Origin: an uncultured Lentisphaeria bacterium
GTDB lineage: Bacteria; Verrucomicrobiota; Lentisphaeria; Victivallales; Victivallaceae
Length of the DNA: 64,000 nt
Direction of reading: 5' to 3'
Assembly: GCA_949298075.1 (NCBI GenBank)
Contig: CASFVA010000009.1
Location: forward strand, 92,295-156,294
Positions 44,860-52,829 of the stretch are shown in pieces. The notes under the pieces were generated by a model. The model saw only the letters and a program-made list of their open reading frames with translations. It had not been told where the DNA came from and ran no database searches. The position numbers were made by a program, and so were the translations under genes. How positions within the stretch are numbered: the stretch's first letter is position 1; each line of letters starts with the position of its first letter.

Positions 44860-46092
44860 TCAGAAGTTGTGTGAAACCAGACCGTCGCGCAGCTTGGGTT
44901 CAAACCAGGTCGATTTCGGCGGCATGATCTCGCCGGCGTCGGCAATCGCCATCAGCTGATCGACCGTGACCGCGTGCAGAGAAAAGGCCACGGCGTGGGA
45001 ACCGTCGTCCACCAGGCGCATCAGCTCGCCCACCCCGCGGATCCCGCCGATGAAATCAATCTCGGGACTGGTCCGGGGATCGGCAATCCCGAGTACCGGC
45101 GCCAGTACCCGTTCCTGCAGCCAGCTCACGTCCAGTCCGCCGATCACACCGAGCGCCGCGACTTCAAACTTCGGCACCGCCAGATACCACTGACCGGGCA
45201 GATAGAACTTGAATTCACCGGGTCGGGCCACTTCGCCGTCACCAGCCGGCGTCACGGTGAACTGTCTGCGCACTTCGTCGATGAACTCCGCGGGGGTGTG
45301 GCCGTTGAGAGTCCGAACCGCCCGGTTGTAGGGCATGATCAGCAGCTGGTCGGCCGGAAACGCCACCGCAAGGAAATAGTTGTAGTCCTCGTGTCCGGTA
45401 TGCCCCGGATTGCGTGGAGCACATTCCGCCGCGGTCCGCGCCGCCGCAGCGCTGCGGTGGTGGCCGTCGGCGATATAGAAACACGGCACTGCGGAGCTGA
45501 ACAGCGCCGACAGCGCCCGGCTCGCCGCCTCGTCAAGCCGCCACAGCGTATGGCGGACACCGTCGGGAGCCACAAAGTCAAACAGCGGATCCTTTTTGAC
45601 TTCAGCGCCGACCAACCGGTCGATTTCGGGCCGTCCCCGGTAGGTAAAGAACGCCGGACCGGTGTGCGAGCGCAGGGTCATGACGTGCCGGGTGCGGTCG
45701 TCCTCCTTGTCGGCCCGGGTCTTTTCGTGCTTTTTAATCACTCCGGAACGATACTCGGCAGCGGAAGCCGCACCGATCACGCCGGTCTGTCCGCGCCCGT
45801 TCATCTCCAGGCGGTAGACATAGAGATGCTCGGCCGGATCGAGCCGCAGCGGCGCTCCTGAGCAAATCCGTTCAAACGCCCGCCGGGCCTGCTCATAAAC
45901 CCGGTCGTCGTGCAGGTCGATTCCCGGCTCCAGATCGATTTCCGGACGCGAAACGTGCAGAAAAGACCACGGATTTCCTTCCGCCAGTTTCGCCGCTTCG
46001 GCGGTGTTGACCACATCGTAAGGTACAGCGGAAACCTGCGCGGCAAGTTCCGGCAGCGGGAGCAATCCGTGAAACGGCAGCAGTTCAGCCAT
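44860..46092 (-). CDS. DUF1015 family protein
   Basis: 410 residues, the usual length for this family. Recognised by PFHGLLPLPELAAQVSAVPY, GVIKKHEKTRADKEDDR, ADGHHRSAAAART and the late LIMPYNRAVRTLNG. The His/Asp-rich cluster ADGHHR suggests a metal or nucleotide-processing site, but no biochemical function is established to my knowledge. GAGAGGA precedes the ATG. It has its own promoter (46143-46170), is divergent from the DUF3793-flavodoxin unit and convergent with thiC. Confidence 0.9.
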   Translation of the reverse strand: MAELLPFHGLLPLPELAAQVSAVPYDVVNTAEAAKLAEGNPWSFLHVSRPEIDLEPGIDLHDDRVYEQARRAFERICSGAPLRLDPAEHLYVYRLEMNGRGQTGVIGAASAAEYRSGVIKKHEKTRADKEDDRTRHVMTLRSHTGPAFFTYRGRPEIDRLVGAEVKKDPLFDFVAPDGVRHTLWRLDEAASRALSALFSSAVPCFYIADGHHRSAAAARTAAECAPRNPGHTGHEDYNYFLAVAFPADQLLIMPYNRAVRTLNGHTPAEFIDEVRRQFTVTPAGDGEVARPGEFKFYLPGQWYLAVPKFEVAALGVIGGLDVSWLQERVLAPVLGIADPRTSPEIDFIGGIRGVGELMRLVDDGSHAVAFSLHAVTVDQLMAIADAGEIMPPKSTWFEPKLRDGLVSHNF

Positions 46093-46142
46093 GGCTTCAT
46101 CCTCTCATAAACAGTTTTGACATCCGTTTTTGTTATTGAATT

Positions 46143-46170
46143 AATATACCGCTTCCGGCGTTTTTTGCAA
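46143..46170 (-). promoter_or_regulatory. Promoter of the DUF1015 gene
   Basis: Minus strand: TTGCAA (46165-46170), 16-base spacer, TATATT (46143-46148), 51 bases before the start. Confidence 0.6.
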
Positions 46171-46223
46171 CACCCCGACCCGCAGCCGGATATTCAACCG
46201 GGCAAATGAAAAAAATCCAAAAA

Positions 46224-46241
46224 AATTAGGATACACTAATT
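46224..46241. promoter_or_regulatory. Candidate metalloregulator operator upstream of DUF3793-flavodoxin
   Basis: AATTAGGATACACTAATT: six-base inverted arms (AATTAG/CTAATT) around six central bases, overlapping the first bases of the -35 box at 46240. Geometry and TTAG/CTAA arms recall DtxR/IdeR-type sites. A related ATTA-N8-TAAT repeat lies in the promoter of the DtxR-family gene (52773-52788). Confidence 0.4.
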
Positions 46242-46267
46242 GACAAACGGATCAATCCGGCTATATT
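46240..46267 (+). promoter_or_regulatory. Promoter of the DUF3793-flavodoxin unit
   Basis: TTGACA (46240-46245), 16-base spacer, TATATT (46262-46267). The leader to the ATG at 46351 is about 75 bases and ends with GAGGAGG. Confidence 0.75.
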
Positions 46268-46350
46268 ATAGGCAGGAAGAAATTCCGGCCTGCTTTCCGG
46301 ACGGTGAAAGCAGGTTTTTTAAAGGCAACTGAATTAGAGGAGGCTAATAA

Positions 46351-46989
46351 ATGCCGGCTGCCATCTGCGAAAGCCATCGCAAGGAACTGCTCCGTTTCCT
46401 GCTGCTGAAAACCGCGGCGGTCCGGAACGGCGTGAAGCCGGGGGAGCTGCTCCGGGTCCGGCATTGTTACTCCGCCCGCAATGCCGGGGGGTTCCAGTTC
46501 TGCCTTTACCGGAAGGAGATCTTCGACCTGCTCAGACTTGATTACCTTGAACTGCGCACCGAATCTGACAGCTCGCTGGTCCTGTTCTACCACCCGTCAG
46601 GACTGGCCGACGCACTTGCCTGTCCGGAAAACCGGGCTGTGCTCCGGCAATGCGGATATGCTGAAAACGCTTCACCCGCCGACCGCCTCGCCGAACTGAA
46701 ACGTCGGTTCAGCTCCGGAAAACTGCCGCACGAAGTCGGCGTTTTCATCGGTTATCCGGCCAAGGACGTCGCCGGGTTCATGGCCGATCTCCCGCGCACT
46801 CCGGTGCACCGCGGCGACTGGCAGGTGTTCGGGGACGCCCGGGAATCGCTGCGCCGCATGGCCCTTTACCGGAGGGTGGAACGGGCCGCCCGGAGCCTGC
46901 TTGACGTCTGCGAAGATCTGCCGACTTTTTTCGACCGGATCACCCGGCTCAACTTCAATTTCAACTCAAGGAGTCCGATAAATGGATGA
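46351..46989 (+). CDS. DUF3793 family protein
   Basis: 212 residues, start preceded by GAGGAGG. The family segments HEVGVFIGYPAKDVAGFM and FCLYRKEIFDLL identify DUF3793, a family often found beside flavodoxin genes in anaerobes. Its role is unknown; a link to iron-limited electron transfer is suggested only by context. It overlaps the flavodoxin start by eight bases, so it is translationally coupled. Upstream lies a strong promoter with a candidate metalloregulator site. Confidence 0.85.
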   Translation: MPAAICESHRKELLRFLLLKTAAVRNGVKPGELLRVRHCYSARNAGGFQFCLYRKEIFDLLRLDYLELRTESDSSLVLFYHPSGLADALACPENRAVLRQCGYAENASPADRLAELKRRFSSGKLPHEVGVFIGYPAKDVAGFMADLPRTPVHRGDWQVFGDARESLRRMALYRRVERAARSLLDVCEDLPTFFDRITRLNFNFNSRSPING

Positions 46990-47467
46990 AGTCAAAGTAA
47001 TTTACGGCAGCACCACCGGAGCCACCGAGGCCGCCGCCCGGCAGATCGCCGCCGCGTTCGGCACCGAACCGGTCAACATCGCCGCCGCGGTACCGGAAGA
47101 TTTTCAGGCTGAGCTGCTGATTCTCGGCACCTCCACCTGGGGGTTCGGCGAACTTCAGGATGACTGGATCACCGGAATTGAGCTGCTGGGAAGTCTCGAT
47201 CTTTCCACCAGCCGGGTCGCCGTCTTCGGTCTCGGTGATCAATGCGGTTTCAGCGACACCTTCGTCGACGGCATGGGACAGCTGGCCGAACGCGCCGCCG
47301 CCGCCGGAGCCCGGCTGGTCGGGGCCACGCCTTCCGCCGGCTACCGGCATAACGCCTCGGCGGCGGAGCGGGACGGAAATTTCTGCGGACTCGCTCTGGA
47401 CGATACCAATGAACCGGAGAAAACCCCGGAACGGATTTCCGCCTGGGTGGAACAGCTGAAAGGCTGA
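46982..47467 (+). CDS. Flavodoxin
   Basis: 161 residues, similar to long-chain flavodoxins. FMN-phosphate loop YGSTTGATEAAARQI at the N-terminus; isoalloxazine-stacking loops TSTWGFGELQDDW and GLGDQCGFSDTFVDGMG. It is a one- or two-electron carrier that replaces ferredoxin when iron is short. AAGGAG lies inside the end of the DUF3793 gene. The feoA-feoB genes follow after 255 bases on the same strand, supporting an iron-responsive cluster. Confidence 0.93.
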   Translation: MDEVKVIYGSTTGATEAAARQIAAAFGTEPVNIAAAVPEDFQAELLILGTSTWGFGELQDDWITGIELLGSLDLSTSRVAVFGLGDQCGFSDTFVDGMGQLAERAAAAGARLVGATPSAGYRHNASAAERDGNFCGLALDDTNEPEKTPERISAWVEQLKG

Positions 47468-47722
47468 TTCCGGAGAGCACGCACGTACAGCTTCTCCCCG
47501 ATCCGGCGGCGCCCACCCCCTGCAGCGCCGTCGGAAAGGGGAGCGGTTTTGACATCAAACTGAACCAGGGGGAAACCGGAGAACGGCTCCGGTAACAGCG
47601 GCCGCGGTCCGCGAAAGGACTCGGGCCGGCCGCCGCCGGTGCGGCGTCCGGCAAAACGGCGCCTCCGCGGCATTCAAACGTCCGGCTCCGCGGCCGGCGC
47701 TCAACTTGAACAGGGGGAAAAC

Positions 47723-48046
47723 ATGCTTGAACTTAAAGAGAACTCCGGGAAACCCGGTATGGAAAACACCCGGCGCCACAGCTCCGAAACACCGTCAGGA
47801 GCCGCCGGACTTTCGCTGGCGGAACTGCCGGTCGGCGCCACCGCCACCATCATCAAAGTCATGCCGGGCATGCGCGGGCGTCAGAAATTCGCCGACGTCG
47901 GACTGGTCGCCGGCACCGAACTGCTCATGGAGGCCCACGCGCCCTTCGGTGGACTGCTCCGGGTCAAAGTCATGGAAACCAGCATGGCGCTGCACCGCGA
48001 CGACGCAGCCAACATCATGCTCACGCGCGGAGAGCAGTCCAAATGA
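47723..48046 (+). CDS. feoA: FeoA-like ferrous iron transport protein
   Basis: 107 residues from MLELKENSGK, chosen because CAGGGGGAAA precedes it; a start at MENTRRH is also possible. After about 30 poorly conserved residues comes the SH3-like FeoA domain: LAELPVGATATIIKV, QKFADVGLVAGTELLM, APFGGLLRVKVM, and SMALHRDDAANI. FeoA is a small cytoplasmic partner of FeoB. Its stop overlaps the feoB start by four bases (ATGA). The N-terminal extension is longer than in minimal FeoA. The preceding 255 bases contain no recognisable gene. Confidence 0.92.
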   Translation: MLELKENSGKPGMENTRRHSSETPSGAAGLSLAELPVGATATIIKVMPGMRGRQKFADVGLVAGTELLMEAHAPFGGLLRVKVMETSMALHRDDAANIMLTRGEQSK

Positions 48047-50346
48047 AAAAACGGTTCACCATTGCTCTGGCCGGCAATCCCAACTGCGGAAAAACCTGCA
48101 TATTCAACGCGCTGACCGGGGCCCGGCAGCATGTCGGCAACTATCCAGGCGTCACGGTGGAAAGCAAATCGGGACGGTTTGAACTTGCCGGGCGGGAAAT
48201 TGAGCTGATCGACCTGCCCGGAGTCTATTCTCTCTCCTCCAGTTCTCCGGAAGAGGAGGTGGTGTTCAGAGAGCTGACCCGTCCCGGCATCGATCTCATC
48301 GTGAACGTGGTTGATGCCACCATTCCCCAGCGCAGCCTGTACCTCACCACCCAGCTGGCGGAGCTGGCCATCCCCATGCTGATCGCCCTCAACATGAGCG
48401 ACGACGCCGCCCGCAAAGGGCTGAAATACGACTTGCCGAAGCTCGAACAGTATTTCGGTTCTCCGGTCGTGCCGACCGTCGGCTGCAAAACCGGCGGAGT
48501 CCGGCCGCTGCTGGAAAAACTGGCCGAAATCGCCGGTCATCCGGAACGGCACCGCGCCCGCCAGCTTTCCTACGGTCCGGACATCGACGACGCCGTCAAC
48601 ACCGTCGCCGCCGCCATCGACGCGCTCGGTCTCAAACGGTTCCGGCATATTCCGGCACGCTTCTTCGCCGTCAAGCTCCTGGAACGCGATTCCAGTGTCC
48701 GGCGCATTGCCGATTTCGCACCGGCGCACCCCGAAGCCGAAGCGCAAATCCGCCATCTGCAGGACAAGCACGCCATCGAGACCGATACCTTCATGGCCGA
48801 CCGCCGCTACGCCATGCTGGCCGGCGCCTGCCGCGGCGCCATCATCGCAACCGGAGAACGGCGCCGCGAAATCTCCGACAAAATTGACGTGGTCATGACC
48901 AATAAATACATCGGATTGCCACTCTTCTTTCTGATTATCTATCTTACTTTCTGGTTCACTTTCACCGCGGCCGATCCCCTGATGGGATACATCGAGACGG
49001 GATTTGCCTGGCTGACCGACGCCGTCAAGGCCGGATGGCCGGACACCGTGTTCCCCTTCCTGCGCAACCTGGTGGCCGACGGTGTGATCGGCGGCGTCGG
49101 AGGCGTACTGGTGTTTCTGCCGAACATTCTGTTTCTCTTTTTCGCCATCGCGCTGCTGGAGGACTCAGGCTACATGGCGCGCGCCGCATTCGTCATGGAC
49201 GGCGTCATGCGCAGGTTCGGCCTGCAGGGCCGCTCCTTCGTTCCGCTGGTGCTGGGGTTCGGCTGCTCGGTGCCGGCCATCATGGCCACCCGGACCATCG
49301 AATCCGAACGCGACCGCAGGGTGACCATTATGGTCCTGCCCCTGATGAGCTGCAGCGCCCGGCTGCCGATTTACGCGCTGATAATTCCGGCTTTTTTTGC
49401 CGAACGGTATCAGGCGGTCATGATGTGGCTGATCTATCTGATCGGAGTGGCGGTCGCCCTGACGGCGGCCCGGATTCTCAAATCGACCCTCTTCCGCGGC
49501 GACGGCGAAATCTACCTGATGGAACTGCCGCCTTACCGCATGCCTACTTTCCGGAGCCTCATGCTGCACATGTGGGATCGGGGAAGAATGTATGTCCGGA
49601 AGGCCGGAACCATCATTCTGACCGCCAGCGTCATCCTCTACGTCTGCAACACCTGGCCGGAAAAGCGCGAATTTTCCAAAGACTATGCCGCCGCTGCCGC
49701 TGAAGCCCGGCGCGCCGGGGCCCTGACCGATGCGCAGATCGCAGTTCTGGAGGCTTCCGGCCGCCTGACTCCGGAACAGCTGGAGGCCGTCAGATCCGAC
49801 CGGATGCTGCCGCCCGGATCCCGGGAAGCATTCGTCGATCCCGGTCCGACCGCCGCTCAGGCGGCGGTGCTGAACGCCGCGCAGGCGGCGGACGACGCCA
49901 TCGCCCGACTGGAAAATGAAAAACAGGCCGAGCTGATGGAATACACCATCTCAGGACGCATCGGTCACGCCCTGGAGCCGCTGTTCCGGCCGATCGGATT
50001 TGACTGGAAACTCACCACCGCCTCCATCGGGGCACTCGCAGCCAAGGAGGTGTTCGTCTCGCAGCTTGGAATTCTCTACGCCGAGGGCCAAACGGATGAA
50101 GAATCCGTGCCGCTCCGGGAGCAGCTGATCCGGAATTACACCCCGCTGCAGGCATTCTGCATCATGGTCTTCTGTCTGCTGTCCATTCCATGCCTGGCGA
50201 CGCTGGCGATCATCCGGCGGGAACTGAATTCCCGGGTGTATCCGGTCATCGAGGCCGCCGGACTGTTCACGCTGGCCTACGTCGCCGCCCTGGTCGTTTA
50301 CCAGACGGGTACGCTTCTGCAGATCGGCGTCCGGATGATTCAGTGA
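48043..50346 (+). CDS. feoB: Ferrous iron transporter FeoB (copy 1)
   Basis: 767 residues. N-terminal G domain: G1 GNPNCGKTCIFN, G2/G3 GNYPGVTVE and IDLPGVYSLSS, G4 NMSDDA. Then a helical GDI-like region and eight or more membrane helices with the paired gate motifs GFGCSVPAIMATRT and MSCSARLPIYALI. An insertion of about 90 residues, rich in Ala and Glu (EFSKDYAAAAAEARRAG onwards), lies between membrane halves and is larger than in copy 2. It imports Fe2+ across the inner membrane. Coupled to feoA by a four-base overlap. Both FeoB copies have Ser where many have Asn or Gly in the gate motifs. Confidence 0.95.
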   Translation: MKKRFTIALAGNPNCGKTCIFNALTGARQHVGNYPGVTVESKSGRFELAGREIELIDLPGVYSLSSSSPEEEVVFRELTRPGIDLIVNVVDATIPQRSLYLTTQLAELAIPMLIALNMSDDAARKGLKYDLPKLEQYFGSPVVPTVGCKTGGVRPLLEKLAEIAGHPERHRARQLSYGPDIDDAVNTVAAAIDALGLKRFRHIPARFFAVKLLERDSSVRRIADFAPAHPEAEAQIRHLQDKHAIETDTFMADRRYAMLAGACRGAIIATGERRREISDKIDVVMTNKYIGLPLFFLIIYLTFWFTFTAADPLMGYIETGFAWLTDAVKAGWPDTVFPFLRNLVADGVIGGVGGVLVFLPNILFLFFAIALLEDSGYMARAAFVMDGVMRRFGLQGRSFVPLVLGFGCSVPAIMATRTIESERDRRVTIMVLPLMSCSARLPIYALIIPAFFAERYQAVMMWLIYLIGVAVALTAARILKSTLFRGDGEIYLMELPPYRMPTFRSLMLHMWDRGRMYVRKAGTIILTASVILYVCNTWPEKREFSKDYAAAAAEARRAGALTDAQIAVLEASGRLTPEQLEAVRSDRMLPPGSREAFVDPGPTAAQAAVLNAAQAADDAIARLENEKQAELMEYTISGRIGHALEPLFRPIGFDWKLTTASIGALAAKEVFVSQLGILYAEGQTDEESVPLREQLIRNYTPLQAFCIMVFCLLSIPCLATLAIIRRELNSRVYPVIEAAGLFTLAYVAALVVYQTGTLLQIGVRMIQ

Positions 50347-50355
50347 CCTTTCCAA

Positions 50356-50404
50356 CCGGAAGGGGTTCCGGCGGTTCCACACTCCGCCGCCGGCCCCCTT
50401 CCGG
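50356..50404 (+). other. Long stem-loop after feoB
   Basis: Ten-base outer arms (50356-50365 and 50395-50404) and inner arms (50369-50374 with 50384-50389) form an extended GC hairpin ten bases after the feoB stop. There is no T-run, so it is not a classic terminator; it may protect the mRNA 3' end or attenuate readthrough into the DUF1501 gene. Confidence 0.5.
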
Positions 50405-50434
50405 ATTTCACCTCAACCAGAAAGGACAAACTCC

Positions 50435-51748
50435 ATGAACCGCCGGGAATTTATCAAAGCCGGACTCACGCTGGGCGCCCTGGGAGCGGTCTCGCGCCTG
50501 TCCCCCGCTTTTGCGGGTCTGGATGTCCCGGCTGAATTGCGCACCGCAGGTCCGGCCCGAGCCGTCATCGAACTCTGGATCTGGGGCGGGCCCTGCCAGC
50601 TGGAGGCCTTCGACCCCAAACCGGACGCCGGAGCCGACATCAACGGCGGACACGGCGCCATCCCCACCGCGGCGGACGGCGTGTTCATCAGCGACTATCT
50701 GCCCAAATTGGCCTCGCAGGCGGACAAGTTCTCCATCATCCGTTCCATGACGCATCCGCTGCGCGCCCATGAGTCGGCAACTTACCTCATGCAGACCGGG
50801 CGGCTGCCGGGCGGCGGCGTCACCTATCCGGCCATCGGAGCGCTGCTGGCGATGCTCAACGCCGGCAAAGTCCGGCACGGACTGCCGCCATACGTGGCCC
50901 TCACCACCGGCAAAGGGCGATTTTCCGAGTGCGGTTTTCTGGGGGACCGCTACAGTCCGTTCGCCACCGGCGGCAATCCGGCGGCAGCCGACTTCAGGGT
51001 TGATGGCTTCACTCCGCCGGGCGGACTCACACCGGAAGCTCAGGAGCGGCGGCTCCGGCTGGCCGCACAGCTCGACCTGCTGGGCGAAGAGCTGGAGCCG
51101 TCTCATCCGGAGTTTGCCGCATTCGACCGGGCCGGGACTGAAGCCGCAGCTGTGATGTCCGGACCGGCGGCGGCGGTATTCAATCTCAAACTCGAACCGG
51201 CCGAAGTCCGGGAACGCTACGGAATGAACCGGTTCGGACAATCCTGTCTCACGGCCCGGCGTCTGGTGGAAGCCGGAGTGCCCTACGTCACCATCAACGC
51301 CTCCGGCTGGGATACCCACAAGCGCCACTTTGAAACCCTCGACCGCATCGCGCCTGAAATGGATGGCGCCGTCGCCGCGCTGCTGGATGACCTCCACCGG
51401 CGCGGACTGCTCGACACCACCCTGGTCTGGTGGTCCGGGGAGTTCGGACGCACCCCCCGAATTGACCGCCAGGAACCCTGGCAGGGCGGACGCAATCACT
51501 ACAGCGAGTGCTTCTGCGCCATGGTGGCCGGCGGCGGTTTCGCCGGCGGACGGGTGGTCGGCGAGTCGGACGCCGTCGCCGGGCGGGTGATCTCCCGTCC
51601 AGTCACTCCCGGCGACCTGCTGGGCAGTCTGTATGAGCGGTGCGGAATCAATCCCGACCGGAGCTTTCCCAGGAATCCGCTGGGCCTCACCGAACCGATC
51701 CTGCCGCCGGGCAATCCCGGACACCGACTGCGGGAACTCTATCTCTGA
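50435..51748 (+). CDS. DUF1501 family protein with Tat-like signal
   Basis: 437 residues. The N-terminus MNRREFIKAGLTLGALGAV is a twin-arginine-like export signal. DUF1501 blocks: ELWIWGGPCQLEAFDPKPD, IIRSMTHPLRAHESATYLM, CLTARRLVEAGVPYVTINA, SGWDTHKRHFETL, and LVWWSGEFGRTPRI with GRNHY. The fold is alkaline-phosphatase/sulfatase-like and the protein is exported, but no reaction is established. In planctomycetes these genes usually pair with a DUF1553 or DUF1800 partner, absent here. AAAGGA precedes the start; it lies 88 bases after feoB. Confidence 0.9.
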   Translation: MNRREFIKAGLTLGALGAVSRLSPAFAGLDVPAELRTAGPARAVIELWIWGGPCQLEAFDPKPDAGADINGGHGAIPTAADGVFISDYLPKLASQADKFSIIRSMTHPLRAHESATYLMQTGRLPGGGVTYPAIGALLAMLNAGKVRHGLPPYVALTTGKGRFSECGFLGDRYSPFATGGNPAAADFRVDGFTPPGGLTPEAQERRLRLAAQLDLLGEELEPSHPEFAAFDRAGTEAAAVMSGPAAAVFNLKLEPAEVRERYGMNRFGQSCLTARRLVEAGVPYVTINASGWDTHKRHFETLDRIAPEMDGAVAALLDDLHRRGLLDTTLVWWSGEFGRTPRIDRQEPWQGGRNHYSECFCAMVAGGGFAGGRVVGESDAVAGRVISRPVTPGDLLGSLYERCGINPDRSFPRNPLGLTEPILPPGNPGHRLRELYL

Positions 51749-51785
51749 CCCGGAACCGATCCGGCGGTTCCGGAGCCGCGCCGCC

Positions 51786-52595
51786 TCAGGGGATCAGATC
51801 TCCGAAGCGGGAACGAAGCACCCGCATAACCCCATCCTCGTCGTTGGAGGGAGCGCTGAACCGGGCCGCCGCTTTCACATCGGGATGGGCGTTGGCCATG
51901 GCATAACCGTAAGTGACCGCCCTGAGCATCTCCAGATCGTTCGGATAATCGCCGAAGGCCATGCACTGATCGGGCCGCAGTCCCAGCAGCTTCCGGAGCC
52001 GGGTAATCGCCACGCCCTTGTTGACTCCGGGCGCCATGAAATCCAGCCAGCGCCGCTCAGCCAGTGTAATCGCCAACCGGCCCCGGAACCGGTCCAGCAG
52101 CGGCAGACAGTTCGCGGCCGCGTCAATGCGGTCGAACACTGCAATTTTCACCACATGGTCCTGCGCCAGCGCCGCCGCCAGCGGCGATTCGACTTCCCGG
52201 CGCTCTTCATAGTAGAGCGGAATGTTGCGGGCGGCTTCCGGCTCCGGCGGTCGGATGTAGGCGGCGCGGATACCGCACAGCACCACTGAAGCCGTGGAAA
52301 TGGTGTCGATGATCCGGACCGGTTCGGCCAGCAGCTCCGGATCAATATCGTGATGAAACAGGTTGCATCCGCCGTCAAAGGCCAGCGCTCCGTTTTCGCA
52401 GATGAACATGAGCCGGTCCTGAAGCGGCCCGAAAAGCTTTTTCAGATTGAAATACTGGCGCCCGCTGGCAATGACCACCCGGATGCCATGCCGGTGAAGC
52501 GCCTCCACCGCCTCGAAGAAGCCGGAGGGCACCCGCTTGCGGCTGTCGAGCAAAGTGCCGTCCAGATCAACGGCAATCAGTTTGATGTCCTGCAC
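51786..52595 (-). CDS. Cof-type HAD phosphatase (HAD-IIB)
   Basis: 269 residues. Motif I AVDLDGTLLDSRKRV, motif II VVIASGRQYFN, the substrate-side FICENGALAF, and motif III/IV NKGVAITRLRKLLGL with MAFGDYPNDLEMLR are the complete Cof/YbiV pattern. The type IIB cap lies between about 85 and 185. These cytoplasmic enzymes hydrolyse sugar phosphates, FMN or PLP; the substrate here is unknown. It has its own promoter (52667-52695), divergent from the DtxR-family gene. Confidence 0.9.
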   Translation of the reverse strand: MQDIKLIAVDLDGTLLDSRKRVPSGFFEAVEALHRHGIRVVIASGRQYFNLKKLFGPLQDRLMFICENGALAFDGGCNLFHHDIDPELLAEPVRIIDTISTASVVLCGIRAAYIRPPEPEAARNIPLYYEERREVESPLAAALAQDHVVKIAVFDRIDAAANCLPLLDRFRGRLAITLAERRWLDFMAPGVNKGVAITRLRKLLGLRPDQCMAFGDYPNDLEMLRAVTYGYAMANAHPDVKAAARFSAPSNDEDGVMRVLRSRFGDLIP

Positions 52596-52666
52596 CGGTT
52601 CCCCTTTCTCCGGCGGCCCGTCTGAAATGCCGGACCGCAGTCAACTCTGGTTTGCAAACAACTCAT

Positions 52667-52695
52667 AATATAATCCGCTGTTACGCTGAAATCAA
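52667..52695 (-). promoter_or_regulatory. Promoter of the Cof-type phosphatase gene
   Basis: Minus strand: TTGATT (52690-52695), 17-base spacer, TATATT (52667-52672), about 70 bases before the start. Confidence 0.6.
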
Positions 52696-52746
52696 CGCCG
52701 CCGGCCCGGTCCGCGCCGTTTTGACGGCACTGCAGAATCAATCAGG

Positions 52747-52775
52747 TTGAAAAGCGGCGCTCCCGGAATTATATT
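52747..52775 (+). promoter_or_regulatory. Promoter of the DtxR-feoB unit
   Basis: TTGAAA (52747-52752), 17-base spacer, TATATT (52770-52775), 55 bases before the ATG at 52830. A second TATAAT at 52783-52788 lies inside the adjacent inverted repeat. Confidence 0.65.
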
Positions 52776-52788
52776 ATACCACTATAAT
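52773..52788. promoter_or_regulatory. Candidate autoregulatory site of the DtxR-type regulator
   Basis: ATTATACCACTATAAT: inverted arms ATTATA/TATAAT around four bases, starting inside the -10 box and covering the expected transcription start. It shares an ATTA-N8-TAAT frame with the site at 46224-46241. A bound dimer here would block transcription. Confidence 0.4.
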
Positions 52789-52829
52789 TTGTTGCAGAGA
52801 CCAATCCCCTTGCCCGGAGTTTGTATCGT

